Source of the DNA: Denitrificimonas caeni DSM 24390
GTDB taxonomy: Bacteria > Pseudomonadota > Gammaproteobacteria > Pseudomonadales > Pseudomonadaceae
NCBI RefSeq assembly: GCF_000421765.1
Contig: NZ_ATXQ01000011.1
Coordinates: forward strand, 1-64,000
Reading direction: 5' to 3'
DNA length: 64,000 nt
Shown: positions 28,549 through 37,184 of the stretch, piece by piece
Numbering within the stretch: position 1 is the first letter of the stretch
Layout: every line of letters starts with the position of its first letter
The notes under the pieces: generated by a model
The model's database searches: none
Seen by the model: the letters and a program-made list of their open reading frames with translations, nothing else
Told to the model about the DNA's origin: nothing
Program-made: the position numbers and the translations under genes

Positions 28549-30084
28549 ATGCATGCCACGCCTAAACCTCTAGTTTTAGTGATTCTCGACGGTTTTGGTC
28601 ATAGCGACTGCCCTGACTACAACGCCATTTACAGTGCCAATACGCCGGTTTATGACCAACTACGTGAACAATATCCGCACAGCCTTATCTCTGGCAGCGG
28701 CATGGATGTTGGCTTGCCTGACGGGCAAATGGGCAACTCTGAAGTCGGCCATATGAACCTTGGCGCTGGTCGTGTGGTGTATCAAGACTTCACACGTATT
28801 ACTAAAGCCATTAAAGACGGTGACTTTTTCAGCAACCCAGCACTGAGCAAAGCCGTTGATCAAGCCGTGGCGCAGAGCAAAGCTGTACATATTTTAGGTT
28901 TGCTCTCTGAAGGTGGCGTACACAGTCATCAAGAGCATTTAATTGCGATGATTGAATTAGCGGCGCAACGCGGTGCAGAAAAAATTTACCTGCATGCTTT
29001 TTTAGATGGCCGTGATACGCCACCACGCAGCGCCCAGCCTTCGATCGAAGCGATTGAAGCAGCTTGCGCGAAACTGGGTAAAGGCCGTATCGCCAGTCTG
29101 ATTGGCCGCTATTATGCAATGGACCGTGATAATCGCTGGGATCGTGTCGAGCAAGCGTGGCAGTTGCTGGTCGATGGCAAGGGTATTTATCAAGCCAACA
29201 GCGCCAGCGCTGCATTGGCTCAGTCCTATACCCGCGAGGAGTCCGATGAGTTTGTTAAAGCCACCACTATTGGTGAACCTGTGCGCATGGAAGATGGCGA
29301 CAGCGTGATCTTTATGAACTTCCGTGCCGACCGCGCTCGCGAACTCAGCCATGCGTTCTTAGATAAAGAGTTCGCAGGCTTTAAGCGCCAGCGTTTACCG
29401 CAGCTGAGCCAGTTCGTAATGCTCACCCAATACGCTGCTGATTTACCTGCGCCCAGCGCCTTTGCACCAACAGCATTGGTCAATGTGCTCGGTGAATACC
29501 TTGCAAATCAAGGCAAAACGCAACTGCGCATTGCGGAAACAGAAAAATACGCACACGTGACTTTCTTTTTCTCCGGTGGTCGCGAGCAGCCATTCGAAGG
29601 TGAAGAGCGTATTTTAATTCCATCGCCAAACGTTGCCACCTACGACTTACAGCCACAAATGAGTGCGCCAGAAGTTACAGACCGCATTGTCGAAGCGATT
29701 GAAAAGCAGCAATACGATGTGATAGTAGTCAACTACGCCAACGGCGACATGGTTGGTCATACCGGCGTGTTCTCCGCAGCAGTGCAAGCTGTTGAGTGCC
29801 TGGATGCTTGCCTTGGCCGCATCGTCAGCGCACTCGATAAAGTCGGCGGTGAAGCGCTGATTACGGCTGATCACGGCAACGTTGAGCAAATGGAAGATGA
29901 AAGCACCGGCCAAGCACATACCGCACATACCTGTGAGCCAGTACCTTTTATTTATGTCGGCAAACGTCCTGCCAGCATGCGTAACGATGGTGTATTGGCA
30001 GACGTTGCACCGACCATGCTGACTTTGATGGGTTTACCGATTCCAACAGAAATGACTGGACGCAGTATCCTCAAACTCAACTAA
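28549..30084 (+). CDS. gpmI: 2,3-bisphosphoglycerate-independent phosphoglycerate mutase
   Basis: A 511-residue Mn-dependent enzyme interconverting 3- and 2-phosphoglycerate in glycolysis and gluconeogenesis. The nucleophile is Ser64 in [16 protein letters not shown]; the metal site includes [10 protein letters not shown] at the start, [26 protein letters not shown] and [10 protein letters not shown] near the C-terminus. ATG 28549. It is followed by its own intrinsic terminator before envC. Confidence 0.97.
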   Translation: MHATPKPLVLVILDGFGHSDCPDYNAIYSANTPVYDQLREQYPHSLISGSGMDVGLPDGQMGNSEVGHMNLGAGRVVYQDFTRITKAIKDGDFFSNPALSKAVDQAVAQSKAVHILGLLSEGGVHSHQEHLIAMIELAAQRGAEKIYLHAFLDGRDTPPRSAQPSIEAIEAACAKLGKGRIASLIGRYYAMDRDNRWDRVEQAWQLLVDGKGIYQANSASAALAQSYTREESDEFVKATTIGEPVRMEDGDSVIFMNFRADRARELSHAFLDKEFAGFKRQRLPQLSQFVMLTQYAADLPAPSAFAPTALVNVLGEYLANQGKTQLRIAETEKYAHVTFFFSGGREQPFEGEERILIPSPNVATYDLQPQMSAPEVTDRIVEAIEKQQYDVIVVNYANGDMVGHTGVFSAAVQAVECLDACLGRIVSALDKVGGEALITADHGNVEQMEDESTGQAHTAHTCEPVPFIYVGKRPASMRNDGVLADVAPTMLTLMGLPIPTEMTGRSILKLN

Positions 30085-30136
30085 CACTGCTTAATATTGC
30101 GTGGTAAGAGTGCTAAACACTACGCAATTGTGCAAT

Positions 30137-30173
30137 CGCCTAGCATCAGCATGCTGTTTGCTGGGCGTTTTTT
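30137..30173 (+). terminator. Intrinsic terminator of gpmI
   Basis: GCCTAGCA (30138-30145) pairs with TGCTGGGC (30159-30166), allowing one G-T pair, followed by GTTTTTT. It lies 53 bases after the gpmI stop and 40 bases before envC. Confidence 0.75.
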
Positions 30174-30214
30174 AGGCATAATCCATTCTCTGTATTGCTC
30201 AGGTTCCTCCCGTC

Positions 30215-31495
30215 ATGTTTCGCACTTTTTTATTTATTTTACTCAGCTGTGCATTCACTGTTGCCGTGGCGGCTGATCAGCGCGCGCAAACCAAGCAAGA
30301 GATTGCCCAAGCGGCTAAAGATATTGCCGAATTAAAAAAACAATTAAGTAAAATTCAACAAGAAAAATCCAGCGCTGAACAAGAACTGAAAAAAACTGAA
30401 ACTGAAATTGGTGAACTAGAAAAACAAGTTAACGATCTGCAGCAACAGGAAAAAAAAACTGAACAAGAACTAGACCTACTAGATAAGCAGAAAAAAAAAC
30501 TGCAAAGCTCGCGCCTTGACCAGCAAAAACTTATTGCCATTCAAGCCCGTGCAGCATATCAAGCCGGCCAGCAAGAGCCTTTACGACTCTTGCTCAATCA
30601 ACAACAACCAGAAAAATTCTCGCGCAACCTGACCTACTATCAATACATCGGTAAAGCCCGTCAGCAGCAAATCAATGAGTTCAACGAAACTATCCGTCAA
30701 ATCACCAATATTTCTGAACAAATTACTGAGCAACAGAACAATCTCGCCAAACAACGCGCCAGTTTGCTGAGCAAACAAGAATCACTGAAAACCTTACGTC
30801 AACAACGCCAACAAAAAGTGACGAGTCTCAGCCAAAAGCAACGCAAAGAAGCTCAATCTCTGAACACTCGTCAAGCCGATCAAGCAGCACTGAATAAAGT
30901 ATTGCAGACCATTGAGGCTACTCTCGCACGACAAGCTCAAGAGGCGCACGAGGCTGAGCGCAAACGGCAACGACTGATAGCTGAGCAACAGCGCCAACAG
31001 GCTGAACAACTGCTTGATAAACAACCACAACCAGTAGCAGGCAAACAACCTCAAAGCCCGATGGTGTCTACTGCAATCACCCACAACGGTGGCAACTTTT
31101 CCACTGTTCGCGGCAAATTGCCTTGGCCGGTTAACGGCCGTCTGATCGCCCGCTTCGGTAGTCCTCGTGGAGATACCCGGAGTAAATGGGACGGCGTCTT
31201 AATCAGTTCACAAGCAGGTACTCAGGTGCGCGCAATTCATCCAGGTCGTGTAGTATTTGCCGACTGGCTGCGTGGTGCTGGTTTATTAGTGATTGTAGAC
31301 CACGGCGACGGCTACTTAAGTCTTTACGGCCACAATCAGAGCATATTGAGCCGTCCCGGTGATATGGTGCAAACAGGCCAAGCAATATCGACAGTCGGCA
31401 ATACTGGCGGTCAAGATCAAGCAGCGCTGTATTTTGCTATACGTCAAAAAGGAAAGCCTGCGGATCCAACACAATGGTGCCGCACACAAGGTTAG
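30215..31495 (+). CDS. envC: Murein hydrolase activator EnvC
   Basis: A 426-residue periplasmic protein that activates amidases AmiA/AmiB at the septum. A signal peptide (to AVAA) is followed by a long coiled coil rich in Gln, Lys and Glu (about residues 25-270) and a C-terminal LytM domain. The LytM zinc ligands are degenerate: the usual HxxxD is KWDGV and the final HxH is ALYFAI, as expected for EnvC, which is not itself an enzyme. It is followed 32 bases later by ctpA in the same direction. Confidence 0.92.
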   Translation: MFRTFLFILLSCAFTVAVAADQRAQTKQEIAQAAKDIAELKKQLSKIQQEKSSAEQELKKTETEIGELEKQVNDLQQQEKKTEQELDLLDKQKKKLQSSRLDQQKLIAIQARAAYQAGQQEPLRLLLNQQQPEKFSRNLTYYQYIGKARQQQINEFNETIRQITNISEQITEQQNNLAKQRASLLSKQESLKTLRQQRQQKVTSLSQKQRKEAQSLNTRQADQAALNKVLQTIEATLARQAQEAHEAERKRQRLIAEQQRQQAEQLLDKQPQPVAGKQPQSPMVSTAITHNGGNFSTVRGKLPWPVNGRLIARFGSPRGDTRSKWDGVLISSQAGTQVRAIHPGRVVFADWLRGAGLLVIVDHGDGYLSLYGHNQSILSRPGDMVQTGQAISTVGNTGGQDQAALYFAIRQKGKPADPTQWCRTQG

Positions 31496-31527
31496 TCGCA
31501 ATGCCATTCTTCACAAGGAGTTATCTC

Positions 31528-32853
31528 ATGCCCTTTCCAAGAACTCGTTTAGCCTCAGCTTTACTAAGCTCGATGCTGTTGCTGGGCATGCTCAACTCGA
31601 GCGTAAGCGCCGCACCCAGCGCACCAGCGGCAGAGACTCCAACGGCACAAACGCTACCACTCAATGACTTACGTACATTTGCTGAAGTTTTAGAGCGCAT
31701 CAAAACAGCCTACGTCGAACCGATCGACGATAAAACACTGTTTGAAAATGCGATTAAAGGCATGCTCAGTAATCTCGACCCACACTCCAGTTACTTAGAG
31801 CCCGACGCCTTTCGTGATCTACAAGAAAGTACCAGTGGCGAATTTGGTGGCTTGGGTATTGAAGTTGGCCTAGAAGATGGCATTTTACAAGTCATCGCAC
31901 CGATTGATGACTCCCCTGCCTCGGCGGCCGGTTTAGAAGCACAAGACTTAATCATCAAAATCGATGACCAACCGACCAAGGGCTTATCCTTGATGGAATC
32001 CGTCGAGAAGATGCGCGGCAAGCCGGGCACCAGCATCCGCTTGACCATTGTCCGTGAAGGCCGCAAACCTTTTGAAGTAACCCTTAAACGTGCGGTGATT
32101 AAAAGTCGCAGTGTCAAAAGCCAGTTACTAGAAAATGATTATGGCTTTCTGCGCATCAGCCAGTTTCAAGTCAACACTGGCAGTGAAGTTGAAAAAGCAC
32201 TGGCTAGCCTAAAGAAAGAAAACAAAGGTCAGCCGCTGAAAGGTCTGATTTTGGATTTACGCAATAACCCAGGCGGCGTCTTGCAAGCCGCTGTCGAAGT
32301 GACTGATCACTTTATCAGTTCAGGTTTGATCGTCTACACCAAGGGCCGTTTAGCCAATGCTGAACTGCGATTTTCTGCCAATGCCGAGAACGCCAGCGAA
32401 GGCGTACCCTTAGTGGTACTGATCAATGGCGGCAGCGCCTCAGCTTCTGAAATTGTCGCAGGTGCGTTACAAGACCATAAACGCGGCATTGTCATGGGCA
32501 CCGACAGCTTTGGCAAGGGCTCCGTACAAACGGTGTTACCACTGAACAATGATCGTGCGCTGAAGCTGACTACAGCCTTGTATTACACGCCGAAAGGTCG
32601 CTCCATCCAAGCCCAAGGCATTGTTCCTGACATCCTCGTTGAACGTGCAAAACTCAGCCAAGAAGATAGCGCAATGGGGATTAAAGAAGCGGACTTGGTC
32701 GGACACTTGGGCAATGGTAATGGCGGGCCTGACAAGCGCAGCAATGCTGATAAAGATAAAAAGCCACGCTTGCAAGATGAAGACTATCAAATCAATCAGG
32801 CGATTAATTTGCTAAAAGGTATTAACGTTCTCAGTAGCAAAAAAGCACAGTAA
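31528..32853 (+). CDS. ctpA: C-terminal processing protease CtpA (S41)
   Basis: A 441-residue exported serine protease with a PDZ domain. In P. aeruginosa CtpA degrades cell-wall cross-link hydrolases with a lipoprotein partner. A signal peptide ends near VSAA, the PDZ domain runs from about residue 90 to 180 (GEFGGLGIEVG), and the catalytic dyad is Ser305 in GGSASASEI and Lys330 in SFGKGSVQT. AAGGAG lies 7 bases before ATG 31528, which rules out the earlier in-frame starts that would overlap envC. The envC-ctpA pairing links septal hydrolase activation with envelope proteolysis. Confidence 0.94.
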   Translation: MPFPRTRLASALLSSMLLLGMLNSSVSAAPSAPAAETPTAQTLPLNDLRTFAEVLERIKTAYVEPIDDKTLFENAIKGMLSNLDPHSSYLEPDAFRDLQESTSGEFGGLGIEVGLEDGILQVIAPIDDSPASAAGLEAQDLIIKIDDQPTKGLSLMESVEKMRGKPGTSIRLTIVREGRKPFEVTLKRAVIKSRSVKSQLLENDYGFLRISQFQVNTGSEVEKALASLKKENKGQPLKGLILDLRNNPGGVLQAAVEVTDHFISSGLIVYTKGRLANAELRFSANAENASEGVPLVVLINGGSASASEIVAGALQDHKRGIVMGTDSFGKGSVQTVLPLNNDRALKLTTALYYTPKGRSIQAQGIVPDILVERAKLSQEDSAMGIKEADLVGHLGNGNGGPDKRSNADKDKKPRLQDEDYQINQAINLLKGINVLSSKKAQ

Positions 32854-32868
32854 GCTGCTGATCAACTA

Positions 32869-32899
32869 CGGCGGTGTCGGTGAGCTTACCGCACCGCCG
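32869..32899. terminator. GC-rich hairpin between convergent ctpA and the SBP gene
   Basis: CGGCGGTG (32869-32876) pairs with CACCGCCG (32892-32899), and inside it GGT (32879-32881) can pair with ACC (32888-32890). It lies between two gene ends. There is no T-run, so the terminator role is inferred from position. Confidence 0.5.
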
Positions 32900-32907
32900 C
32901 TGACTGC

Positions 32908-33657
32908 TTAGAAATACTTATTAAAGTATTGTTCAATTTCACCCTGTGCACGCATAGCATCCAATGTTTGCTGCAGTTGAGCGACTACAGCATCATCTGT
33001 TTCTTTATTAAAAGCTAAATATAAGTCTGCTCTATTAAAGCGTAAGATCGTTTTTAGATTTCTCACACCTTCTTGAGCGGCTAAATAACGTCCAGCAGGA
33101 TCACCTGTAGCCCATAAATCAATCTGACCACGATCAAGCTTTAATGCATTTTCTTGATCTCTTAGGGCGCTAGTCGGCTCAATGGCATGATTTTCTAAAT
33201 ACTCAGTAATGACATCACCTTTATAAGATCCTATTTTATATAGACGCGCATCTTCTAAGGTTTGCAAAGTAATAGTGCTGTCGTTACGGGCTAAAAGTAC
33301 CCAATCATCAGGACCAATTGGCCCAACCCACTTAAATAAATCTTCGCGTTCAGCAGAGCGTGACATCACAAACACGCCAAAGTCTGGCTTCGTCAATACT
33401 TGCTGATAAACCCTTTCCCACGGGAAACGCAGCGTCAAAGTGTAATCAATATCTGCTCGACGAAACATTTCACGAACAATATCTGTAGCAATCCCTTCAA
33501 TATTTTCATCTTTACCAAAGTTTTTCCCGTTTCGCTCCATATTGTAAGGAGGGAAATTCTCAGTTAACAGATGTACTTTATAATTCTGATCCGCGGCCCA
33601 AGTGATTGACCCAAAAAACAAGGCCATCAACATTAAACTAATTTTAATTTTAAACAC
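32908..33657 (-). CDS. Periplasmic solute-binding protein, SBP_bac_3 family
   Basis: A 249-residue exported protein resembling polar amino-acid binding proteins (LLTENFPPYN at the start, IEGIATDIVREMFRRADIDY, YKIGSYKGDVITEYL, and a C-terminal ALQQTLDAMRAQGEIEQYF-like helix). No permease or ATPase gene is adjacent. Pseudomonads have many such orphan proteins, some linked to signalling domains elsewhere. The ligand is unknown. GTG 33657 behind GGGGGA gives a good signal peptide ending TWA; the open frame begins at TTG 33669. Confidence 0.72.
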   Translation of the reverse strand: MFKIKISLMLMALFFGSITWAADQNYKVHLLTENFPPYNMERNGKNFGKDENIEGIATDIVREMFRRADIDYTLTLRFPWERVYQQVLTKPDFGVFVMSRSAEREDLFKWVGPIGPDDWVLLARNDSTITLQTLEDARLYKIGSYKGDVITEYLENHAIEPTSALRDQENALKLDRGQIDLWATGDPAGRYLAAQEGVRNLKTILRFNRADLYLAFNKETDDAVVAQLQQTLDAMRAQGEIEQYFNKYF

Positions 33658-33689
33658 TCCATCCCCCAAAATAATATTTATGATTAGTA

Positions 33690-34460
33690 TTAACGTACAA
33701 CAATACCTTGGCTGGCTAAATAAGCTTTAGCTTCAGGGATGGTATATTCGCCAAAATGGAAAATACTGGCGGCCAATACTGCATCGGCCTTACCGAGCAA
33801 AATACCGTCGGCCAAGTGCTGCAGATTACCCACACCACCCGACGCGATCACCGGAATATTAACTGCATCGCTGACTGCGCGAGTCACGCCCAAGTCAAAG
33901 CCGTTTTTCATTCCGTCTTGATCCATACTGGTCAGCAAAATTTCACCGGCACCAAAACTTTCCATTTTCTTCGCCCACTCAACCGCATCAATGCCGGTTG
34001 GCTTGCGGCCTCCGTGGGTGAAGATCTCCCAGCGTGGTGGCTCGCCGACTGCAGAAACCTGCTTGGCATCAATCGCGACAATAATGGATTGCGAACCAAA
34101 ACGCTGCGCTGCTTCTTGCACGAACTCTGGGGTGAACACAGCTGCTGAGTTGATAGAAACCTTATCAGCGCCTGCGTTTAGCAAATTGCGAATATCGTTA
34201 ACAGTGCGCACACCACCGCCAACAGTTAGCGGGATAAACACTTGGCTGGCCATGCGCTCGACAGTTTGCAACATGGTGTCGCGGCCTTCTAGGGTCGCAG
34301 TAATGTCGAGGAAAGTGATTTCATCAGCGCCCTGTTCGTTATAACGACGGGCAATTTCTACTGGATCGCCAGCATCGCGAATATTCTCAAATTTTACCCC
34401 TTTAACCACACGTCCATTTTCAACATCAAGGCAAGGAATGATACGTTTCGCGAGCGTCAT
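33690..34460 (-). CDS. hisF: Imidazole glycerol phosphate synthase cyclase subunit HisF
   Basis: HisF is the cyclase half of IGP synthase; it uses ammonia from HisH to make imidazole glycerol phosphate and AICAR. The 256-residue barrel has catalytic Asp in [10 protein letters not shown] and in SMDQDGM, plus the phosphate-binding GGGVRT and ASGGVG. GGAG lies 6 bases before ATG 34460. It is the last gene of the hisB-H-A-F cluster, but a terminator-like hairpin separates it from hisA. Confidence 0.96.
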   Translation of the reverse strand: MTLAKRIIPCLDVENGRVVKGVKFENIRDAGDPVEIARRYNEQGADEITFLDITATLEGRDTMLQTVERMASQVFIPLTVGGGVRTVNDIRNLLNAGADKVSINSAAVFTPEFVQEAAQRFGSQSIIVAIDAKQVSAVGEPPRWEIFTHGGRKPTGIDAVEWAKKMESFGAGEILLTSMDQDGMKNGFDLGVTRAVSDAVNIPVIASGGVGNLQHLADGILLGKADAVLAASIFHFGEYTIPEAKAYLASQGIVVR

Positions 34461-34500
34461 ACAGCTCTCCACAGAGTAAGTTAAGTTGCATTATTGTTAT

Positions 34501-34528
34501 AAAAAAGCCCTTGTATAAAAGGACTTTT
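34501..34528 (-). terminator. Terminator-like hairpin between hisA and hisF
   Basis: On the minus strand AAAGTCCTT (34528-34520) pairs with AAGGGCTTT (34512-34504) around a 6-base loop, with one G-T pair, and the stem runs into TTTTTTAT. It starts 15 bases after the hisA stop and lies about 40 bases before the hisF start. The shape is that of an intrinsic terminator placed inside the operon. Confidence 0.65.
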
Positions 34529-34542
34529 ACAAAGCAAAAGGA

Positions 34543-35277
34543 TTACTTGAAGCTATCGCACAATGCTTGCGCTTCGGCTACATCCAGCGTGCCTTCATAA
34601 ATAGCACGCCCGGTAATCGCGCCGACAATGCCTGAAGCCCGTGCATTTAATAACGACTGCACATCACCCAAATTATGAATACCGCCTGAAGCAATCACTG
34701 GAATACTGGTGGCACGCGCTAATGCTGCTGTGGCTTCAACGTTACAGCCCTGCATCATGCCGTCTTTGGCAATATCGGTATACACAATTGCCGACACTCC
34801 ATCTGCTTCAAAGCGCTTGGCCAAATCAATCACTTGCAGTTCGCTGATTTGCGCCCAACCATCAGTCGCCACAAAACCATTCATCGCATCAAGCCCAACA
34901 ATCACTTTACCGGGAAATGCTTTGCAGGCTTCAGCCACGAACTCAGGCTCCTTAACTGCTTTGGTACCAATAATCACATAGCTGACACCGGCGCGCACAT
35001 AATGCTCGATGGTCTCAAGGGTGCGAATACCACCACCAATTTGAATCGGCAGATCGGGGTAACGCGCAGCAATGGCTTTAACCACTTCGCCATTCACTGG
35101 CTGGCCTTCAAAAGCACCATTTAAGTCAACCAAGTGTAAGCGACGGCAACCCGCCTCAACCCACTTCGCGGCCATCTCCACTGGATCATTTGAAAAAACA
35201 GTGGAATCTTCCATACGTCCTTGGCGCAGTCGTACACAAGCACCATCTTTTAAATCAATCGCGGGAATAATCAGCAT
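34543..35277 (-). CDS. hisA: ProFAR isomerase HisA
   Basis: A 244-residue TIM-barrel enzyme that isomerises ProFAR to PRFAR in histidine synthesis. The catalytic Asp is in [20 protein letters not shown], the second in [11 protein letters not shown], and the phosphate sites are GGGIRT and ASGGIHN. It follows hisH by 51 bases on the same strand and precedes hisF. Confidence 0.96.
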   Translation of the reverse strand: MLIIPAIDLKDGACVRLRQGRMEDSTVFSNDPVEMAAKWVEAGCRRLHLVDLNGAFEGQPVNGEVVKAIAARYPDLPIQIGGGIRTLETIEHYVRAGVSYVIIGTKAVKEPEFVAEACKAFPGKVIVGLDAMNGFVATDGWAQISELQVIDLAKRFEADGVSAIVYTDIAKDGMMQGCNVEATAALARATSIPVIASGGIHNLGDVQSLLNARASGIVGAITGRAIYEGTLDVAEAQALCDSFK

Positions 35278-35328
35278 TAAATCAGCCTGCCTAAAAGTTA
35301 AGTCAATCGATTAACTCAGAATCCGACG

Positions 35329-35967
35329 CTACCAGCGCCCGTCCCAAGCTACAAAATTTTGTAACAGTTGTAAGCCGTTAGTGTGGCTTTTTTCTGGATG
35401 AAACTGCACAGCAAAACACGGGCCGTCAGCTAGCGCGGCAGCAAACGGCAAGCCATATTCACAGCTACCAGCAACCTGACGCTGATTATCAGCCTGAACA
35501 TAATAGCTATGCACAAAATAAAAGCGCGACTGGTCAGGGATGTTGTGCCAGAGCGGATGATCCAAACGCTGCTCGACAGTATTCCAGCCCATGTGTGGCA
35601 CTTTCAGACGCTCACCATCTATCTGCAAGTTCTGCCCGAAGTAACGTACCTGCCCAGGAAATAAACCTAAGCAAGGCACACCGCCATTTTCTTCACTACT
35701 ATCAAGCAAAGCTTGCATACCGACGCAAATACCTAGAAACGGACGATCTTGACTGACTTCGCGGATCACATCTAGCAACTCAAAACGCTGCATTTCTGCC
35801 ATGCAATCACGCATCGCACCGACACCTGGCAGCACCACGCGATCAGCGTCACGAATCACTTGTGGATCGCTGGTAATTTGTACCCGCGTCGAGCCCACAT
35901 GCTCCAGCGCTTTACCCACTGAGTGCAAATTACCCATCCCGTAATCAATTACGGCGATGGTTTGCAT
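35329..35967 (-). CDS. hisH: Imidazole glycerol phosphate synthase amidotransferase subunit HisH
   Basis: A 212-residue class I glutamine amidotransferase that supplies ammonia to HisF. The catalytic Cys81 is in [12 protein letters not shown] and the His-Glu pair is in VQFHPEKSH. The ATG at 35967 shares its A with the TGA stop of hisB (TGATG), so the two are translationally coupled; the GTG one codon upstream is less likely. Confidence 0.96.
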   Translation of the reverse strand: MQTIAVIDYGMGNLHSVGKALEHVGSTRVQITSDPQVIRDADRVVLPGVGAMRDCMAEMQRFELLDVIREVSQDRPFLGICVGMQALLDSSEENGGVPCLGLFPGQVRYFGQNLQIDGERLKVPHMGWNTVEQRLDHPLWHNIPDQSRFYFVHSYYVQADNQRQVAGSCEYGLPFAAALADGPCFAVQFHPEKSHTNGLQLLQNFVAWDGRW

Positions 35968-36560
35968 CACAGGCTGCCTTTGGTAGATGGCATGCGACCT
36001 TCCATGCGTGGATCAATCTCTACCGCCATGCGCAGGGCGCGGCCAAATGCTTTGAACACGGTTTCAATCTGGTGGTGAGTGTTAGTACCACGCAAGTTAT
36101 CAATATGCAGAGTGACTTGTGCGTGATTAACAAAGCCTTGGAAAAACTCTTGGAACAAGTCCACATCAAAGCCACCCACTACCGCACGGGTAAAAGGCAC
36201 ATGCATTTGCAAACCTGGACGACCAGAGAAGTCTAACGCGACGCGTGACAGCGCTTCATCCATTGGCACATAAGAGTGGCCATAGCGACGTAAACCACGT
36301 TTATCGCCCACCGCTTTAGCAAAGGCTTGGCCAATGGTAATACCCACATCTTCTACCGTGTGGTGATCATCAATATGTAAGTCACCGGTACACTGCACAT
36401 CCAAATCAATCAGACCATGGCGTGCCACTTGGTCCAGCATATGTTCCAGAAAAGGAACACCAATTGCAAAACGTCCCTCGCCAGTGCCATCTAAATTGAT
36501 TGTGGCCTTAACTTGGGTCTCAAGGGTATTACGTTCAACAGAAACCTTACGTTCGGTCAT
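35967..36560 (-). CDS. hisB: Imidazoleglycerol-phosphate dehydratase HisB
   Basis: A 197-residue Mn-dependent dehydratase (the monofunctional form, without the phosphatase domain found in enterics). Metal-binding blocks are [24 protein letters not shown] and the second HH motif in [17 protein letters not shown] is 6 bases before ATG 36560. It is the first gene of the hisB-H-A-F cluster and diverges from the PanZ-like gene. Confidence 0.97.
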   Translation of the reverse strand: MTERKVSVERNTLETQVKATINLDGTGEGRFAIGVPFLEHMLDQVARHGLIDLDVQCTGDLHIDDHHTVEDVGITIGQAFAKAVGDKRGLRRYGHSYVPMDEALSRVALDFSGRPGLQMHVPFTRAVVGGFDVDLFQEFFQGFVNHAQVTLHIDNLRGTNTHHQIETVFKAFGRALRMAVEIDPRMEGRMPSTKGSL

Positions 36561-36702
36561 GATTTGCTCCACCGCTAAAAGCCGCTTGGTACGGCCGACT
36601 TGTCACATTAATTGCATATTATAGGCTTGCAACGACGATGACCGCTACCGATAGACGTTTTTGAGCGGTACACTAACTGCTCAGTTGTAGGAGTTCTTTG
36701 CA

Positions 36703-37104
36703 ATGCCCGTTTACTTTGAAAGCGCTGAACAACCCAGTACACAAGACTTAGCCGACCTAGAAAAAATCTATTTAGACGCGCCAGATTGGTTAATTACGCC
36801 ATTTACCAATGCGGCGGAACTGATCCAACAAGGTCTGACTCACAACACTTTAGTGACCGCGCGCTTCAATAGCCGGCTACTGGGTGCGGCATTATTAGAT
36901 AAACAAGCCGAGCGCTGGTTATTATCTCACCTATGTGTGCGCGCACTAACCCGTAATCGCGGTGTGGCGCGGCGCTTGGTTGATGAAGCAACGCGTTTAG
37001 CGACTGAGGCAGGCTGCGTATTACAGGTAAATATCCCTGCTGAGCAGCCGGAACTGATTCAGCTTGCCAGCGCAAAAGGCTTGCTAATTGCAGTCGTCAA
37101 CTGA
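36703..37104 (+). CDS. GNAT-fold protein, PanZ-like
   Basis: A 133-residue GNAT-fold protein. It resembles PanZ, the acetyl-CoA sensor that promotes maturation of aspartate decarboxylase PanD: DLADLEKIYLDAPDWL, TARFNSRLLGAALLD and the acetyl-CoA loop LTRNRGVARRLVDEA. The sequence is short and divergent after that loop, so an ordinary small acetyltransferase cannot be excluded. panD is not in the window. ATG 36703 has a GGAG about 10 bases upstream. Confidence 0.65.
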   Translation: MPVYFESAEQPSTQDLADLEKIYLDAPDWLITPFTNAAELIQQGLTHNTLVTARFNSRLLGAALLDKQAERWLLSHLCVRALTRNRGVARRLVDEATRLATEAGCVLQVNIPAEQPELIQLASAKGLLIAVVN

Positions 37105-37184
37105 TTAATTGTTAACCACGCAACCTATTAATCCGCCTGCTAGATAGCACGCACATTATTTTAATTTCCAAAAGGAACCAGCCC

